Positions 22,198 to 32,400 of a stretch of 64,000 nt of DNA are shown piece after piece (the first letter of the stretch is position 1; every line of letters starts with the position of its first letter). Location: the NCBI RefSeq assembly GCF_000423605.1, contig NZ_AUIH01000005.1:62001-126000 (forward strand), in the 5' to 3' direction. The translations under genes and the position numbers were made by a program. The DNA comes from Saccharospirillum impatiens DSM 12546 (GTDB lineage: Bacteria > Pseudomonadota > Gammaproteobacteria > Pseudomonadales > Natronospirillaceae). The notes beneath the pieces are model-generated. The model was given only the letters and a program-made list of their open reading frames with translations. It was not told where the DNA came from and did no database searches.

Positions 22198-22881
22198 TCA
22201 GCTCGGAATACCGCTGTGAAAGCGAAAGGTATCGTCCGGCGTGTCGATCAGATGCGCCTCCAGATCCCTGAATGCGGTCACCCGGGGAGCGATATCAGTC
22301 TCTGAATACTGTCGCGCCAGCGTCAAATAATCTTTGTAGTGCCGTGCTTCACTTTTCAGTAGCGAGAAATAGAATCGACCCAATTCCTCATCGCCGCGGT
22401 TGAACAGCTCAGGTACCAGTGCAGCAAATCGCTCACACGACCGGGCCTCGACAAAGGCGCCTAAAATAAGGCGATCGACCAGTTTCTCCGGCTCGCTCTT
22501 GCGGATCAGCTCATGCAAGGCGCCCGCGTACCTCCCTGCCGTTAAATGCGTGTATTGAATACCGCGGTCATCCATTAGCTTAAGTACCTGATCGAAATGG
22601 ACCAATTCCTCACGTGCCAGCTTACTCATCTTGGACAGCAACTCGCGACGATCGACGTACTTGTACATCATCGACATCGCTGCAGAAGCCGCCTTTTTTT
22701 CACATTGAGCGTGGTCAATCAGCAAGATAGTTAAGTTGTCGAGCGCCTTATCGACCCAGGCTTGAGGCGTACTATTGCCAAGAAACTCTGGAATATCGCC
22801 AAGCACAAGATTGGGATCAGGCTGTTTTGAAGGGGGTGCAGTGTGGGAAGCAACTTGGGTCACGCAAACTCCAGGTGTCAT
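22198..22881 (-). CDS. miaE: tRNA 2-methylthio-N6-isopentenyladenosine-37 hydroxylase
   Basis: Di-iron oxygenase that hydroxylates the isopentenyl group on ms2i6A37 of tRNAs reading U-starting codons. About 227 residues. Ferritin-like iron ligands are visible in IDHAQCEKKAAS, REELVHFDQV, VEARSCERF and KSEARHYKDYL. The start is uncertain: the ATG at 22881 has no clear ribosome binding site, and the first ~25 residues look unlike the family; the frame is open to 23163 but that would overlap divergent trmA. The neighbour trmA also modifies tRNA. Confidence 0.9.
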   Translation of the reverse strand: MTPGVCVTQVASHTAPPSKQPDPNLVLGDIPEFLGNSTPQAWVDKALDNLTILLIDHAQCEKKAASAAMSMMYKYVDRRELLSKMSKLAREELVHFDQVLKLMDDRGIQYTHLTAGRYAGALHELIRKSEPEKLVDRLILGAFVEARSCERFAALVPELFNRGDEELGRFYFSLLKSEARHYKDYLTLARQYSETDIAPRVTAFRDLEAHLIDTPDDTFRFHSGIPS

Positions 22882-23042
22882 GGTAAACGCCAGGCATATC
22901 GCTGGCTCCGATTGCCGTAAATTATACTGTTTCTGGTGGCACTCGACTACGAAGACAGTACAACACTGCAGATAACGGTATAAACTGGTTTGAGAGCCGG
23001 GAATAACTAGAATGGCGGCCCGAATCCTGAACAGGTCTGGAC

Positions 23043-24128
23043 ATGCCCTTCCCTTTTGCGCCCGAACAGTACGAAACGCAACTGACCGAGAAAGTTGAGC
23101 GACTGAAAATGCTGCTTGAAGGCACTTCAATGCCCGAGCCTGATGTGTTTCGGTCTGAGCCAAGCCACTACCGTATGCGTGCTGAATTCAAATTCTGGCA
23201 CGAAGGCGATGATTCCTGGTATGCCATGTTTGACCCGGCCGAGCCTAAAGTACCGGTTCGGGTTGACCAGTTCCCTGTCGCCAGCAAGCTCTTGAATCAA
23301 TTGATGGTTACCGTCAGAAGCAGTGTATTGCAAGACCCACAGCTGCGGGAACGGTTGTTCCAGGTCGAGTTTATAACCACCCAGCAAGGCGATGCCCTGA
23401 TTACCCTGATTTATCACAAGCCACTGGACGACGCCTGGGAGGCCTGTGGCCGCCACTGGCAAGAACAGTGGGGATTTCCGGTGATCGGCCGGGCCCGAAA
23501 GCAACGCACGGTACTGTCACGCGACTATGTTAACGAAACGCTGACTATTCAGGGGAGAGAATACCGTTTCAGGCAGTACGAGAATTCATTCACTCAGCCC
23601 AATGCAGGCGTATGTGAACAGATGGTGGGTTGGGCGCAGCGCCACACGCAGAACAGCGACGGGGATTTGCTGGAGCTCTATTGCGGTAATGGCAATTTCT
23701 CGGTTCCGCTGGCTGCCAACTTTAAACGGGCGCTCGGCACCGAGATCTCCCGGGTTTCCGTACAAAGTGCCCAGCACAATATCGAGACCAACGGCATCGA
23801 CAACCTGACCATCGCTCGGATGTCGAGCGAAGACTTTTCCAACGCCTGGCTGGGACGCACCGAATCACGCCGACTGCGCGAATGGGCCGTATCAGACTAC
23901 TCCTTTAAAACCTTGCTGGTAGACCCTCCCCGCGCGGGGCTTGATGATGACACCCTGGCCCTGGCCCGGAATTTCGAACGCATTGTTTACGTATCCTGCA
24001 ACCCTGAAACCCTGGCCGCCAATGTGCGTGCACTGGGTGCTGACTACCGGATAGAGGCCGCTGCGGTCTTCGATCAGTTCCCTTATACGCACCATATGGA
24101 AGCTGGTCTGGTGCTGGTCAGAACCTGA
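23043..24128 (+). CDS. trmA: tRNA (uracil-5)-methyltransferase
   Basis: Makes ribothymidine at position 54 of the T-loop using S-adenosylmethionine. 361 residues. The TrmA-type N-terminus lacks the iron-sulfur cluster cysteines of RlmD. The SAM site is ELYCGNGNFSVPLA, the catalytic region LLVDPPRAGLD, and the nucleophile the cysteine of VYVSCNPETLAANV. Its stop TGA overlaps the ATG of the next gene by one base, so the two are translationally coupled. Confidence 0.95.
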   Translation: MPFPFAPEQYETQLTEKVERLKMLLEGTSMPEPDVFRSEPSHYRMRAEFKFWHEGDDSWYAMFDPAEPKVPVRVDQFPVASKLLNQLMVTVRSSVLQDPQLRERLFQVEFITTQQGDALITLIYHKPLDDAWEACGRHWQEQWGFPVIGRARKQRTVLSRDYVNETLTIQGREYRFRQYENSFTQPNAGVCEQMVGWAQRHTQNSDGDLLELYCGNGNFSVPLAANFKRALGTEISRVSVQSAQHNIETNGIDNLTIARMSSEDFSNAWLGRTESRRLREWAVSDYSFKTLLVDPPRAGLDDDTLALARNFERIVYVSCNPETLAANVRALGADYRIEAAAVFDQFPYTHHMEAGLVLVRT

Positions 24129-25219
24129 TGATCGGTGACCTGACGCAATTAACGCTAAGGCGGGTGCCATCGGCTCCTTCATTGCAGGCCTACAATGCAG
24201 CCGATGAACTGGTCATACAGCGACTTGAGGCTCATGTCGGTTCTGGTGAGCCCCTGCTACTGGTCAACGACGCCTTTGGTGCGCTTGCAACAGCATTGGC
24301 GTCAACCCGCCCGGACTGGTGGAGCGACAGTGCCATGGCCCGCCAGGCCATGGAAGAGAACATCCGTGCCAACCAGGCTGTCGCCCCGCGTGTCATTGAC
24401 TCGCCGGGCGACCTAAACACTCAGTACTCCCTTGTCATTCTTCATGCGCCAAAGTCCCTGGCCCTGTTTGACTGGCAATTGAGTGTTCTGTCTGCTCATT
24501 TGATTCACGGAGGCGAATGCTGGGTGACCGGCATGGTGAAACACCTGAGTCGTGGCCATCAGAAAATCATGCAACGTCATTTCACGCAGATTGATCCCGG
24601 GTTAGCGGTCAAAAAAGCCCGATGTGTTAGGCTTGCGCAGCCACTAGCCCATGCAACGACGGAACCGCTCCGGGACTATGTTGCAGGTGATTCGACGTTG
24701 GTCTCCCTCCCCGGTTGTTTCAGTGAATCGCGCCCCGATCCGGGCGCCCTGGCTTTCCTCAATGTGTTCGACCAGTTGCCATTGGTTGACCGATTTGTGG
24801 ATCTGGGGTGTGGCAACGGCGTGCTTGCGCTGAATTACCTTCACCGCCACCCCACCAGCCAGGCAATACTGGTCGATGAAAGCCGGCAAGCGACAGCGTC
24901 AGCGGCCGCCAGTGCCGAAAGAAACGGGTTTCGGGTTCAGATTGCGCACAACAATGGGTTAGCCGGGCTGGCGCTGGAACAGCTACCGCTGATATTGTGT
25001 AACCCGCCGTTTCACCAGAGTACAACCCTGACCACCGATATCGCGCATCGGTTATTCAACGAAGCGGCCCGCGCATTGGCCGATCAGGGTGAGTTCTGGG
25101 TAGTCGGTAACCGTCACCTAAACTACCACAACACCCTGAAACGCTGGTTCAAACAGGTCACCCCAGTCAGTCAGCATCCGAAATTTGTCATTTTTCGGTG
25201 CACAGGCCCGGCACCCTAA
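24128..25219 (+). CDS. rlmG: RlmG/RsmC-type rRNA guanine-N2 methyltransferase
   Basis: 363 residues with the two-domain build of RlmG and RsmC: a degenerate N-terminal methyltransferase-like domain and an active C-terminal one. The C-terminal half has DLGCGNGVLAL (SAM site) and the catalytic NPPFHQ, followed by VGNRHLNYHNTLKR, which fits RlmG (23S G1835) better than RsmC (16S G1207). It is coupled to trmA by a one-base overlap, and with rlmKL nearby gives a cluster of RNA methylases. Confidence 0.85.
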   Translation: MIGDLTQLTLRRVPSAPSLQAYNAADELVIQRLEAHVGSGEPLLLVNDAFGALATALASTRPDWWSDSAMARQAMEENIRANQAVAPRVIDSPGDLNTQYSLVILHAPKSLALFDWQLSVLSAHLIHGGECWVTGMVKHLSRGHQKIMQRHFTQIDPGLAVKKARCVRLAQPLAHATTEPLRDYVAGDSTLVSLPGCFSESRPDPGALAFLNVFDQLPLVDRFVDLGCGNGVLALNYLHRHPTSQAILVDESRQATASAAASAERNGFRVQIAHNNGLAGLALEQLPLILCNPPFHQSTTLTTDIAHRLFNEAARALADQGEFWVVGNRHLNYHNTLKRWFKQVTPVSQHPKFVIFRCTGPAP

Positions 25220-25222
25220 CGG

Positions 25223-25256
25223 TCAGCCGCCAACCAGCTATCTGCCTGGCGGCTGA
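25223..25256. repeat. Hairpin between convergent rlmG and rlmKL
   Basis: TCAGCCGCCA (25223-25232) pairs perfectly with TGGCGGCTGA (25247-25256) around a 14-base loop, exactly in the 45-base gap between the two stops. No T-run follows on either strand. Confidence 0.55.
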
Positions 25257-25264
25257 AGGAGGCG

Positions 25265-27415
25265 TCACCCCTTGTGACGAAAGTGCCAACACTGGTGCGG
25301 TCTGGATCGCTTGAAATCGAAAGGTATCGACACCTGAGTTACGTCTTTTACGTCATACAAGGCCTGCACCTCAGGATCGAGCTTGAACTTGCGGAAGTTG
25401 TTGGAAAATATGAGCACACCGTCTTTTGCCAGGGAATCCATCGCGGTGCGAAGTAACCTGGCATGATCGCGCTGGATGTCGAGGGTATCCGTCATTCGCG
25501 CAGAATTGCTGAATGTGGGCGGATCCATGAAAATCAGGTCAAACTGCTCCTTATTCTCTTCCATCCAGGTCATGCAGTCGGCCTGAATAAAGCGATGATG
25601 CCCCGAGACCTGACCGCCATTGTGACGCAGGTTATCTTTCGCCCAGTTAAGGTAGGTACGCGACAGATCCACACTGGTGGTACTAACAGCACCGCCGATC
25701 AGCGCATGAGCCGTGGCCGCGCCAGTGTAGCAAAACAGGTTTAAAAAACGCTTGTCGCGAGACTGTTGCTGAATCCACAACCGGGTTGGGCGGTGATCCA
25801 GAAAAACTCCTGTATCGAGGTAGTCGCGCAGATTGATCTGCAAATTAACCCCGTGCTCGGCAATGGTGAAGACGTCTCCGGCGCTGTCCTTGCGTTCATA
25901 CTGTTGTTTCCCGCGCTGGCGCTGGCGCTGTTTGAGCACGGTGCGCTCCGCCGGAATACCGGTCACCTCTCCCAGTACGGCCAACGCATGCATCAACCGC
26001 TGACGCGCTTTCTCCTCGGGTATTTCCTTGGGAGGCGCGTATTCCTGAACGTGTAAACTGTCGCCATAGCAATCGATAGCGATCGCAAATTCGGGTAAAT
26101 CAGCGTCGTAGAGGCGATACGCCTCGATACTTTCCTTTTTCAGCCATTTTTGACGCAATTTCCTGTTTTTTAGCAGGCGATTGCGTAATGCGTCATCCTG
26201 AGCAATCTGCTGGCTGGGTTGTCGGGCCGTCCTGTCACCCACTGGGAAAACGTACAAATGGGTCTCGATCGGCCCATTGTAAAATCGCAGTTTTTCCGAC
26301 GCACGTAACCCGGTTTCACGAGCGAGGACGGCATCAGAAGTCAGCAGGGCCAGGGTCCAGTCAGCCAATTCTGATTGCGCCAGCTCACCCAGCCGGAGAT
26401 AGAGCGACAGCAACTCGGGCTTGTTCCCTAATCGCTCGCCATAAGGAGGGTTAGTCACCACCAGTCCGGGTTCCAGAGCCAGGTGAGTCGGCCGCGACCA
26501 TTCTGCCAGGGGCTTGTGGTAACACCGTGTCTGGCGGCTGAGGCCGAGGCGTTCCAGAGTCTCATTGGCACGCGCGACAACACCACCGTCGGCATCGTAT
26601 CCCAGCACTGGCACCATAACTGCTTCCCCCTCCTGGCGTCTAACCCGCGCCTCGGTCAGCAATTCGTTCCAGGTCTCCCGGTTATGCCCCAGCCAACCGT
26701 CAAAACCAAAGCGTGGTCGCAACAAGCCCGGTGCAAAGTCCGCCGCCATCATAGCGGCCTCAATCACCAGGGTGCCGGAACCGCATAAAGGATCAATAAA
26801 ACTCTCACCGGCACGAGCCCGCCCGGGCCAGCCCGTAGCCATCAACAGAGCTGCGGCCAGGTTTTCTTTAAGCGGTGCGGGGCCCGTAGAACGGCGATAG
26901 CCGCGCCGATGCAGCGAGTCACCCGACAAATCCAGAGCCAGATCAATCCGTTTGCGTCCGATCAACACCGCCACACTGATATCCGGTGCATCCCGGTCCA
27001 CATCCGGACGTACGCCATGGCGTTCGCGCATTTGGTCGACAATAAAATCCTTGACCTTCTGACCGCCAAAGCGAGAGTCATCGATACCCGGTAAATGCCC
27101 CTGGAAATCGACTTTGAGTGTGCCTGTCGGTCGCACGTGCTGATCCCAGTCGATGCCATCTACCAACGCTTTAAGTCCTTCAAGACTCAATTCATCCGTT
27201 TGCCCCAAAGGCAGATAAACCCGGTTGGCGAGCCGACTCCACAGGCACAGTCGATAGGCCTCAATCAGCGGTGCATCGAGCGCCATGCCCCGAGCCCAGT
27301 CACGCGGCTCAACCCCTGTCAGGTCAGTAATTTCCCGCTTCAACAGACCGTGAAAGCCATTCGGGCAAGTGATCCAGATTTCGTTGTGAGGCGTTTGAAC
27401 AGCGTCTGAAGACAT
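25265..27415 (-). CDS. rlmL: Fused 23S rRNA m2G2445 / m7G2069 methyltransferase
   Basis: Two enzymes in one chain (716 residues), also called RlmKL. The N-terminal THUMP-containing RlmL half carries the methylase motif VVTNPPYGERLG and modifies G2445. The C-terminal RlmK half carries LNLFCYTGAATAHA and MDPPTFSNS and modifies G2069. Both catalytic motifs look intact and the length matches the fused gammaproteobacterial form. It is divergent from rmf, a ribosome-related neighbour also seen in Pseudomonas. Confidence 0.96.
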   Translation of the reverse strand: MSSDAVQTPHNEIWITCPNGFHGLLKREITDLTGVEPRDWARGMALDAPLIEAYRLCLWSRLANRVYLPLGQTDELSLEGLKALVDGIDWDQHVRPTGTLKVDFQGHLPGIDDSRFGGQKVKDFIVDQMRERHGVRPDVDRDAPDISVAVLIGRKRIDLALDLSGDSLHRRGYRRSTGPAPLKENLAAALLMATGWPGRARAGESFIDPLCGSGTLVIEAAMMAADFAPGLLRPRFGFDGWLGHNRETWNELLTEARVRRQEGEAVMVPVLGYDADGGVVARANETLERLGLSRQTRCYHKPLAEWSRPTHLALEPGLVVTNPPYGERLGNKPELLSLYLRLGELAQSELADWTLALLTSDAVLARETGLRASEKLRFYNGPIETHLYVFPVGDRTARQPSQQIAQDDALRNRLLKNRKLRQKWLKKESIEAYRLYDADLPEFAIAIDCYGDSLHVQEYAPPKEIPEEKARQRLMHALAVLGEVTGIPAERTVLKQRQRQRGKQQYERKDSAGDVFTIAEHGVNLQINLRDYLDTGVFLDHRPTRLWIQQQSRDKRFLNLFCYTGAATAHALIGGAVSTTSVDLSRTYLNWAKDNLRHNGGQVSGHHRFIQADCMTWMEENKEQFDLIFMDPPTFSNSARMTDTLDIQRDHARLLRTAMDSLAKDGVLIFSNNFRKFKLDPEVQALYDVKDVTQVSIPFDFKRSRPHQCWHFRHKG

Positions 27416-27710
27416 GGTTAGACAAAATCTCTATAAAAAAATAAAAATAACTGCCGGGAGTTTATTAAAACCCACGAACAGGGTTAGGTGGCTCGCCTTA
27501 CAACACCCATTCCAGAGCAGTGCTGCGATTACAACCTCCATTTTATGACATTGAGCACTTAAAACGAGACTTTTTAGACTGAATTGGTCATCGACACGGG
27601 TGGCCATCTTTCGATACAACAGTACCAGAAGGACAGTCGTAATAAGAGCTTCACAACGCTCGGCTCGGATGGCCGGGTTTAATCACATGGACTGCAAGAG
27701 AGGTCTATTT

Positions 27711-27926
27711 ATGAAGCGACAAAAACGTGACCCGCTAGGACGTGCTTATCAAAAAGGCTACATGGCTGGTCTGGAGGGTAGATCCAAAAGTTTATGTCCC
27801 GAAGGCAAACCCGAAGTCCATCAGGAGTGGATGAACGGGTGGCGCGAAGGACGATCCGATCAGTGGGATGGTTTCACAGGCGTACGCGGTGTACACCGTA
27901 TCAACGAAGTACTGATGCCCCACTGA
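27711..27926 (+). CDS. rmf: Ribosome modulation factor
   Basis: Small basic protein (71 residues) that pairs 70S ribosomes into inactive 100S dimers in stationary phase. The sequence matches Rmf along its length (MKRQKRDPLGRAYQKGY, then CPEGKPEVHQEWMNGWREGR). The ATG at 27711 follows AGAGGTCTATTT; the longer open frame from 27600 is rejected. An intrinsic terminator follows at 27961-27987. The 295-base gap before it has no other gene and should hold the rmf and rlmL promoters. Confidence 0.95.
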   Translation: MKRQKRDPLGRAYQKGYMAGLEGRSKSLCPEGKPEVHQEWMNGWREGRSDQWDGFTGVRGVHRINEVLMPH

Positions 27927-27960
27927 CCCTTGTCATTCAATAACACCTACCCTTAGCTCA

Positions 27961-27987
27961 AAAGCCGGCCAACCTGCCGGCTTTTTT
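27961..27987 (+). terminator. Rho-independent terminator of rmf
   Basis: AAAGCCGGC (27961-27969) and GCCGGCTTT (27976-27984) form a perfect nine-base stem followed by TTTTTT. Confidence 0.9.
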
Positions 27988-28023
27988 GTTGACCATTCCA
28001 CCCTACCCCGGAAAAGCCTCACA

Positions 28024-29049
28024 TTACCTTTCCTGGCCCGCAGACAGCGAAGCCTGAACACATTCCCGAATCAGGCTCGGCCCGTGGTAAATAAACCCAC
28101 TATAGAGTTGAACCAGATCAGCCCCGGCAGACCATTTCTTCAGGGCATCATCGGCAGAACAAATACCACCAACGCCAATAATGGGCATGGTCGCTGGCAA
28201 TAGATCACGCAGTTGCGTTACCACCCGTGTAGAGGCGTCCAGCAAAGGCGCTCCACTGAGGCCCCCGCTCTCTTCTGAATGCAGATGACCCGCGACGGCA
28301 TCGCGAGCCAGGGTGGTATTGGTGGCCACTACCCCATCGACGTCAAACTCAATAAATGCCTGAGCCACCTTCTGCACCTCTTCGGCCGTCATATCCGGGG
28401 CAATCTTGATCAACAGGGGTTTGAAACCATGCTCGGCGGTCAATACACGCTGGCGCTCCTTGAGGCCCGCCAGTAACCGGTTCAGTGCTTCACCAAACTG
28501 AAGATTGCGCAACCCCGGCGTATTCGGTGACGACACGTTTACCACGACGTAATGCGCGTGCGGGTATACCTTGTCGAGGCAAGTCAGGTAATCGTCCAGC
28601 GCGTTTTCTTCTGGGGTATCTTTATTCTTACCAATGTTGATGCCTATGACCCCCCTGTATCGACTGCGCTTAACACGCTCTACCAGATAGTCGACCCCTT
28701 TGTTATTAAACCCCATTCGATTGATGATGGCCTGGTGCTCAGGCAACCGAAACAGTCTTGGGTGCGGGTTACCGGGCTGGGCCAGAGGCGTTACCGTGCC
28801 GACTTCAACAAAACCAAAACCCAGTGTCCCCAATGCATCCAGGTAATCGGCATTCTTGTCGAGCCCTGCGGCCAGTCCAACCGGGTTCTCGAACTCAATC
28901 CCCCACAGAGACGTTCGCCGACCTTCCTGCGCTTTACTCAATGCCCCCAACACACCCAGGCGTTGCAGGGCACCCAACCCATCCAGGCTGAGATCATGGG
29001 AGGTTTCCGGGCTGAGAGTAAACAAGGCACGGCGGATCAGGTTATACAT
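28024..29049 (-). CDS. pyrD: Dihydroorotate dehydrogenase (quinone), class 2
   Basis: Membrane-associated flavoenzyme that oxidises dihydroorotate to orotate using quinone, the fourth step of pyrimidine synthesis. 341 residues. The N-terminal helical extension that binds quinone is present ([20 protein letters not shown]). FMN and substrate blocks follow: [37 protein letters not shown] with the class 2 catalytic serine, and GVGGI. The ATG at 29049 matches the family; an open frame to 29094 is not supported. Confidence 0.96.
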   Translation of the reverse strand: MYNLIRRALFTLSPETSHDLSLDGLGALQRLGVLGALSKAQEGRRTSLWGIEFENPVGLAAGLDKNADYLDALGTLGFGFVEVGTVTPLAQPGNPHPRLFRLPEHQAIINRMGFNNKGVDYLVERVKRSRYRGVIGINIGKNKDTPEENALDDYLTCLDKVYPHAHYVVVNVSSPNTPGLRNLQFGEALNRLLAGLKERQRVLTAEHGFKPLLIKIAPDMTAEEVQKVAQAFIEFDVDGVVATNTTLARDAVAGHLHSEESGGLSGAPLLDASTRVVTQLRDLLPATMPIIGVGGICSADDALKKWSAGADLVQLYSGFIYHGPSLIRECVQASLSAGQER

Positions 29050-29127
29050 TGGAGCACTCCATTTCAGACGGCGCGCAGTATAGCACCCGCACAACCCAGA
29101 CTTAAGACCAGCAGGTCAGAGCTTGGA

Positions 29128-29352
29128 TCAGGCAATGCGCTTAACGGCCACCAGTTTGTTGGCATCGTCAAAATCGATGCGGAAGCTGCCATGAATGCCA
29201 CTGCGAGTGACAAAGCGCTGAAGAATGCTGGATGGGAAACGAACGCGCCTACCGTCGCGGGCTTCACAGACCACCTGAGATACATGCCCTTTGTAATGAC
29301 GCAGATACTCATCTGCAGAAATGTACAAATCCACAATCAGGTGCTGCGCCAT
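29128..29352 (-). CDS. DUF2835 family protein
   Basis: A 74-residue soluble protein of unknown role. The whole chain fits the DUF2835 family: IVDLYISADEYL, a middle CEARDGRRVRFP, and SILQRFVTRSGIHGSFRIDF. It resembles a small beta-rich PilZ-like fold, but I see no c-di-GMP binding arginines and do not propose that function. It lies between gdhB and pyrD on the same strand, downstream of the gdhB terminator. Confidence 0.85.
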   Translation of the reverse strand: MAQHLIVDLYISADEYLRHYKGHVSQVVCEARDGRRVRFPSSILQRFVTRSGIHGSFRIDFDDANKLVAVKRIA

Positions 29353-29445
29353 GCAGGTCAGGTCTCCGGAGACTCGGAATCGGTGAAGGTTACTTCAAGG
29401 GTGATTATGCGCACTTTCAGGTCACACACAAGTTGGCCCACGCTA

Positions 29446-29469
29446 AAAAGGCTCCCGGGGGAGCCTTTC
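29446..29469 (-). terminator. Rho-independent terminator of gdhB
   Basis: AAGGCTCC and GGAGCCTT form the stem around CCGGG, with TTTTT on the minus strand just beyond the gdhB stop. Confidence 0.8.
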
Positions 29470-29497
29470 TTGAAGCGATATCTGACCAGTGTTGCTA

Positions 29498-32400
29498 TTA
29501 GAGCTCCGGCATTGTCGCTTGCGACAGATCCAGCAGTTCGCGTATCGCGACGCTGTACATGCTGAATTCAGGTTCATTCACGGCCCGAATCTCACTCATC
29601 ATTCGCAACCAGCGCTCCACCAGTATGGTGTTGCGTTCCAGCCATTCAGAGACCATGGGTTCAAGCTCGCTGCCTTTCTCCATTTGCGCAAAAAGCCCCT
29701 GCGTGATGCGACGCTGCTGCCACTCCAAGTCGTCCCGGAATGACTCCCGGGCCATGGCCTGCCAGTGTGTGTTGACACTGAGGCTGTTGACCTGCTCAGC
29801 AAAATTGTCGAGCTCCAGCGCATCGCCCACCCGGAAGTAACCCTGGGCAACCAACATCGGATCCCGTTCCTGGGTTTGCGCCACGGCGATCACGCCCAAA
29901 GTCGTGTAGAGAATCTCAGACGCACAGACTCGTCTCGCAACCTCAGCCGGGATACCCTGCTCTTCCAATTCAGCGGCTTCTTGCAGCCATTGATCTTTTT
30001 GCTCTTCAGGCAACAGGGTTTCTAGCGCATCGGTCATTTGACCTACCGGCTCCCGATACAGGCTGATCACGTTACTGATGTCTATTCCGGTACGATAATT
30101 CTTCACCAGCCAGCGGCTGGCCCGACGAACCATTCTCGCGGTGCGCAGCATCAACTGGCTTTGCAACTCGGATGGCACCTGATGATCAAGCGCTTCTATC
30201 TGATCCCAAAGATCATGCAGACCGAAAATATCCCGCGCCGCCACGTAAGCCTTGGCCGCCTCAACCGGCGACGCACCGGTGCTTTCCTGAAGCCGGTTAA
30301 AATAGGCGATACCCATATAGTTGAAGATGTCGTTGGCAACCTGGGTGGCCACAATTTCCGACTTCAACCGGTGCTGGCGCATCGGTCCTTCGAACTTTTT
30401 GAGCATTTTTTCAGGAAAAACCGTGGCAACGGCGTCTTCCAGATAGGCGTCTTCAGCGACATTCTCGCGAATCAACTGTTCTTTCAAATCCCCTTTGACG
30501 TAGGAGATCAACACAGACAGCTCAGGCCGGGTCAGGCCAAGCCCTCTCGTCTTACGTTCCGTGATGTCATCTTCCGACGGCAAAAACTCCAGAGATCGGT
30601 TCAACTTACCGGCCGCTTCCATCGAATTGATCAGTCGCCGATACTCTTCAACCCGCCGGCTCGACTCGGTAAACGCCAGGCCCAGTGCCTGAGTCTGGCG
30701 ATAATTATTGCGCAACACCAACCGGGATACGTCTTCCGTCTGTTTGAACAGCCAGTCATTGCGTTGTTTGACAGTTAGGTCACCATTGGCGACCAGATCG
30801 TCCAGCAATATCTTCATGTTGACTTCATGATCAGAACAGTCGACACCGCCGGCGTTATCGATAAAGTCGGTAAAGCACCGGCCCCCGTTAAGGTTGAACT
30901 CCACGCGACCCAACTGGCTGAAGCCAAGGTTGCCACCTTCGCCAATAACCTTACAACGCAACTCATTGCCATTGACGCGCAGCGCGTCGTTGGCTTTGTC
31001 GCCAATGTCTGTGTGGTTTTCATGACTGGCCTTTACATACGTCCCAATGCCGCCATTCCACAACAGGTCAACCGGGGCTTTGAGCATGGCACTGATCAGG
31101 TCGTTGGGGGATATCTTCGACTTACTGATATCAAATACCGCTTTCATTTCTTTCGAAACCGGAATCGACTTGGCGGTGCGACTGAAGATGCCACCACCCT
31201 TGGAGATCAGTGACGCATCATAGTCTTCCCAGCTTGAACGCGGCAGATCAAACAACCGCTGACGCTCGGCGAAACTCGCTGTCTCATCCGGCTCAGGGTC
31301 GACAAAAATATGCAGGTGGTTGAATGCACCGACCAGTTTCAACGTTTGTGATCGCAGCAGGCCGTTGCCAAACACATCGCCGGCCATGTCACCGACACCG
31401 ACAACTGTGATCGGATCTTTCTGTACATCCAGCCCTAACTCCCGAAAATGACGCTGCACACTGACCCAGGCACCCCGGGCAGTAATACCCATCTTTTTAT
31501 GGTCGTAACCGTTACTGCCACCCGACGCGAAGGCGTCACCCAGCCAGAAGTCGTATTCATCGGCAACCGCATTGGCGATATCCGAGAACGTCGCGGTGCC
31601 TTTATCGGCTGCAACAACCAGATAAGGGTCGTCTTCGTCATAGCGCACGACGTTCTCAGGCGCAATCAGTTCACCCTCTTTCAGGTTGTCCGTGACATCC
31701 AGCAAGGCTCGAATAAAGGTTTTGTAGCAAGCAATACCTTCGCGCATAAAGGCTTCACGATCGCCGTCCAGAGGCAACTGTTTGGCGACAAAGCCGCCTT
31801 TTGCCCCCACCGGAACAATAACGGCATTCTTGACTTGCTGCGCTTTAACCAACCCAAGCACTTCTGTACGGAAGTCTTCAATCCGGTCGGACCAGCGCAG
31901 CCCGCCCCGGGCAACCTTACCGCCACGCAAATGCACACCTTCGACACGAGGCGAGTAAACAAAGATCTCGAACATGGGCCTGGGTAACGGTATACCGCTG
32001 ATTTTCGCCGGATTCAGTTTGATACTGATGTAGTCCTTTCGCCGGCCAGGCTCATCTTCCTGATAGAAGTTGGTGCGCAGAGTGGCTTTCATCAATTCAA
32101 CGTAACGCCGCATAATGCGGTCTTCGTTGATGTTGTTGACCCCTTCCAGTGACTGTTCAATACCCTGCAACCACTTGTCTACCTGAGACTTGCCTTTTTG
32201 CTTGGCCGGACTGAACCGGGCCGAGAACAACTCGGCCAGCATGTCCGTTATTTCGGTGTACTTGATCAGGGTGTCGGCTATGTATTCCTGCGACAAGCCA
32301 AACCGCAACTGCTTCATGTAGTGGGCATAGGCACGCAACATGGCGACTTCACGCCAGGTGAGTCGCGCTCGCAGAATCAGCTGATTGTAGGCATCGTTCT

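Noticed and set aside
27431-27619. 62-codon minus-strand frame upstream of rlmL
   Set aside because: No ribosome binding site and it lies in the divergent control region of rlmL and rmf.
28552-29565. 337-codon plus-strand frame across pyrD, DUF2835 and the end of gdhB
   Set aside because: It runs through two recognised genes and a terminator on the opposite strand and has no recognisable domain.
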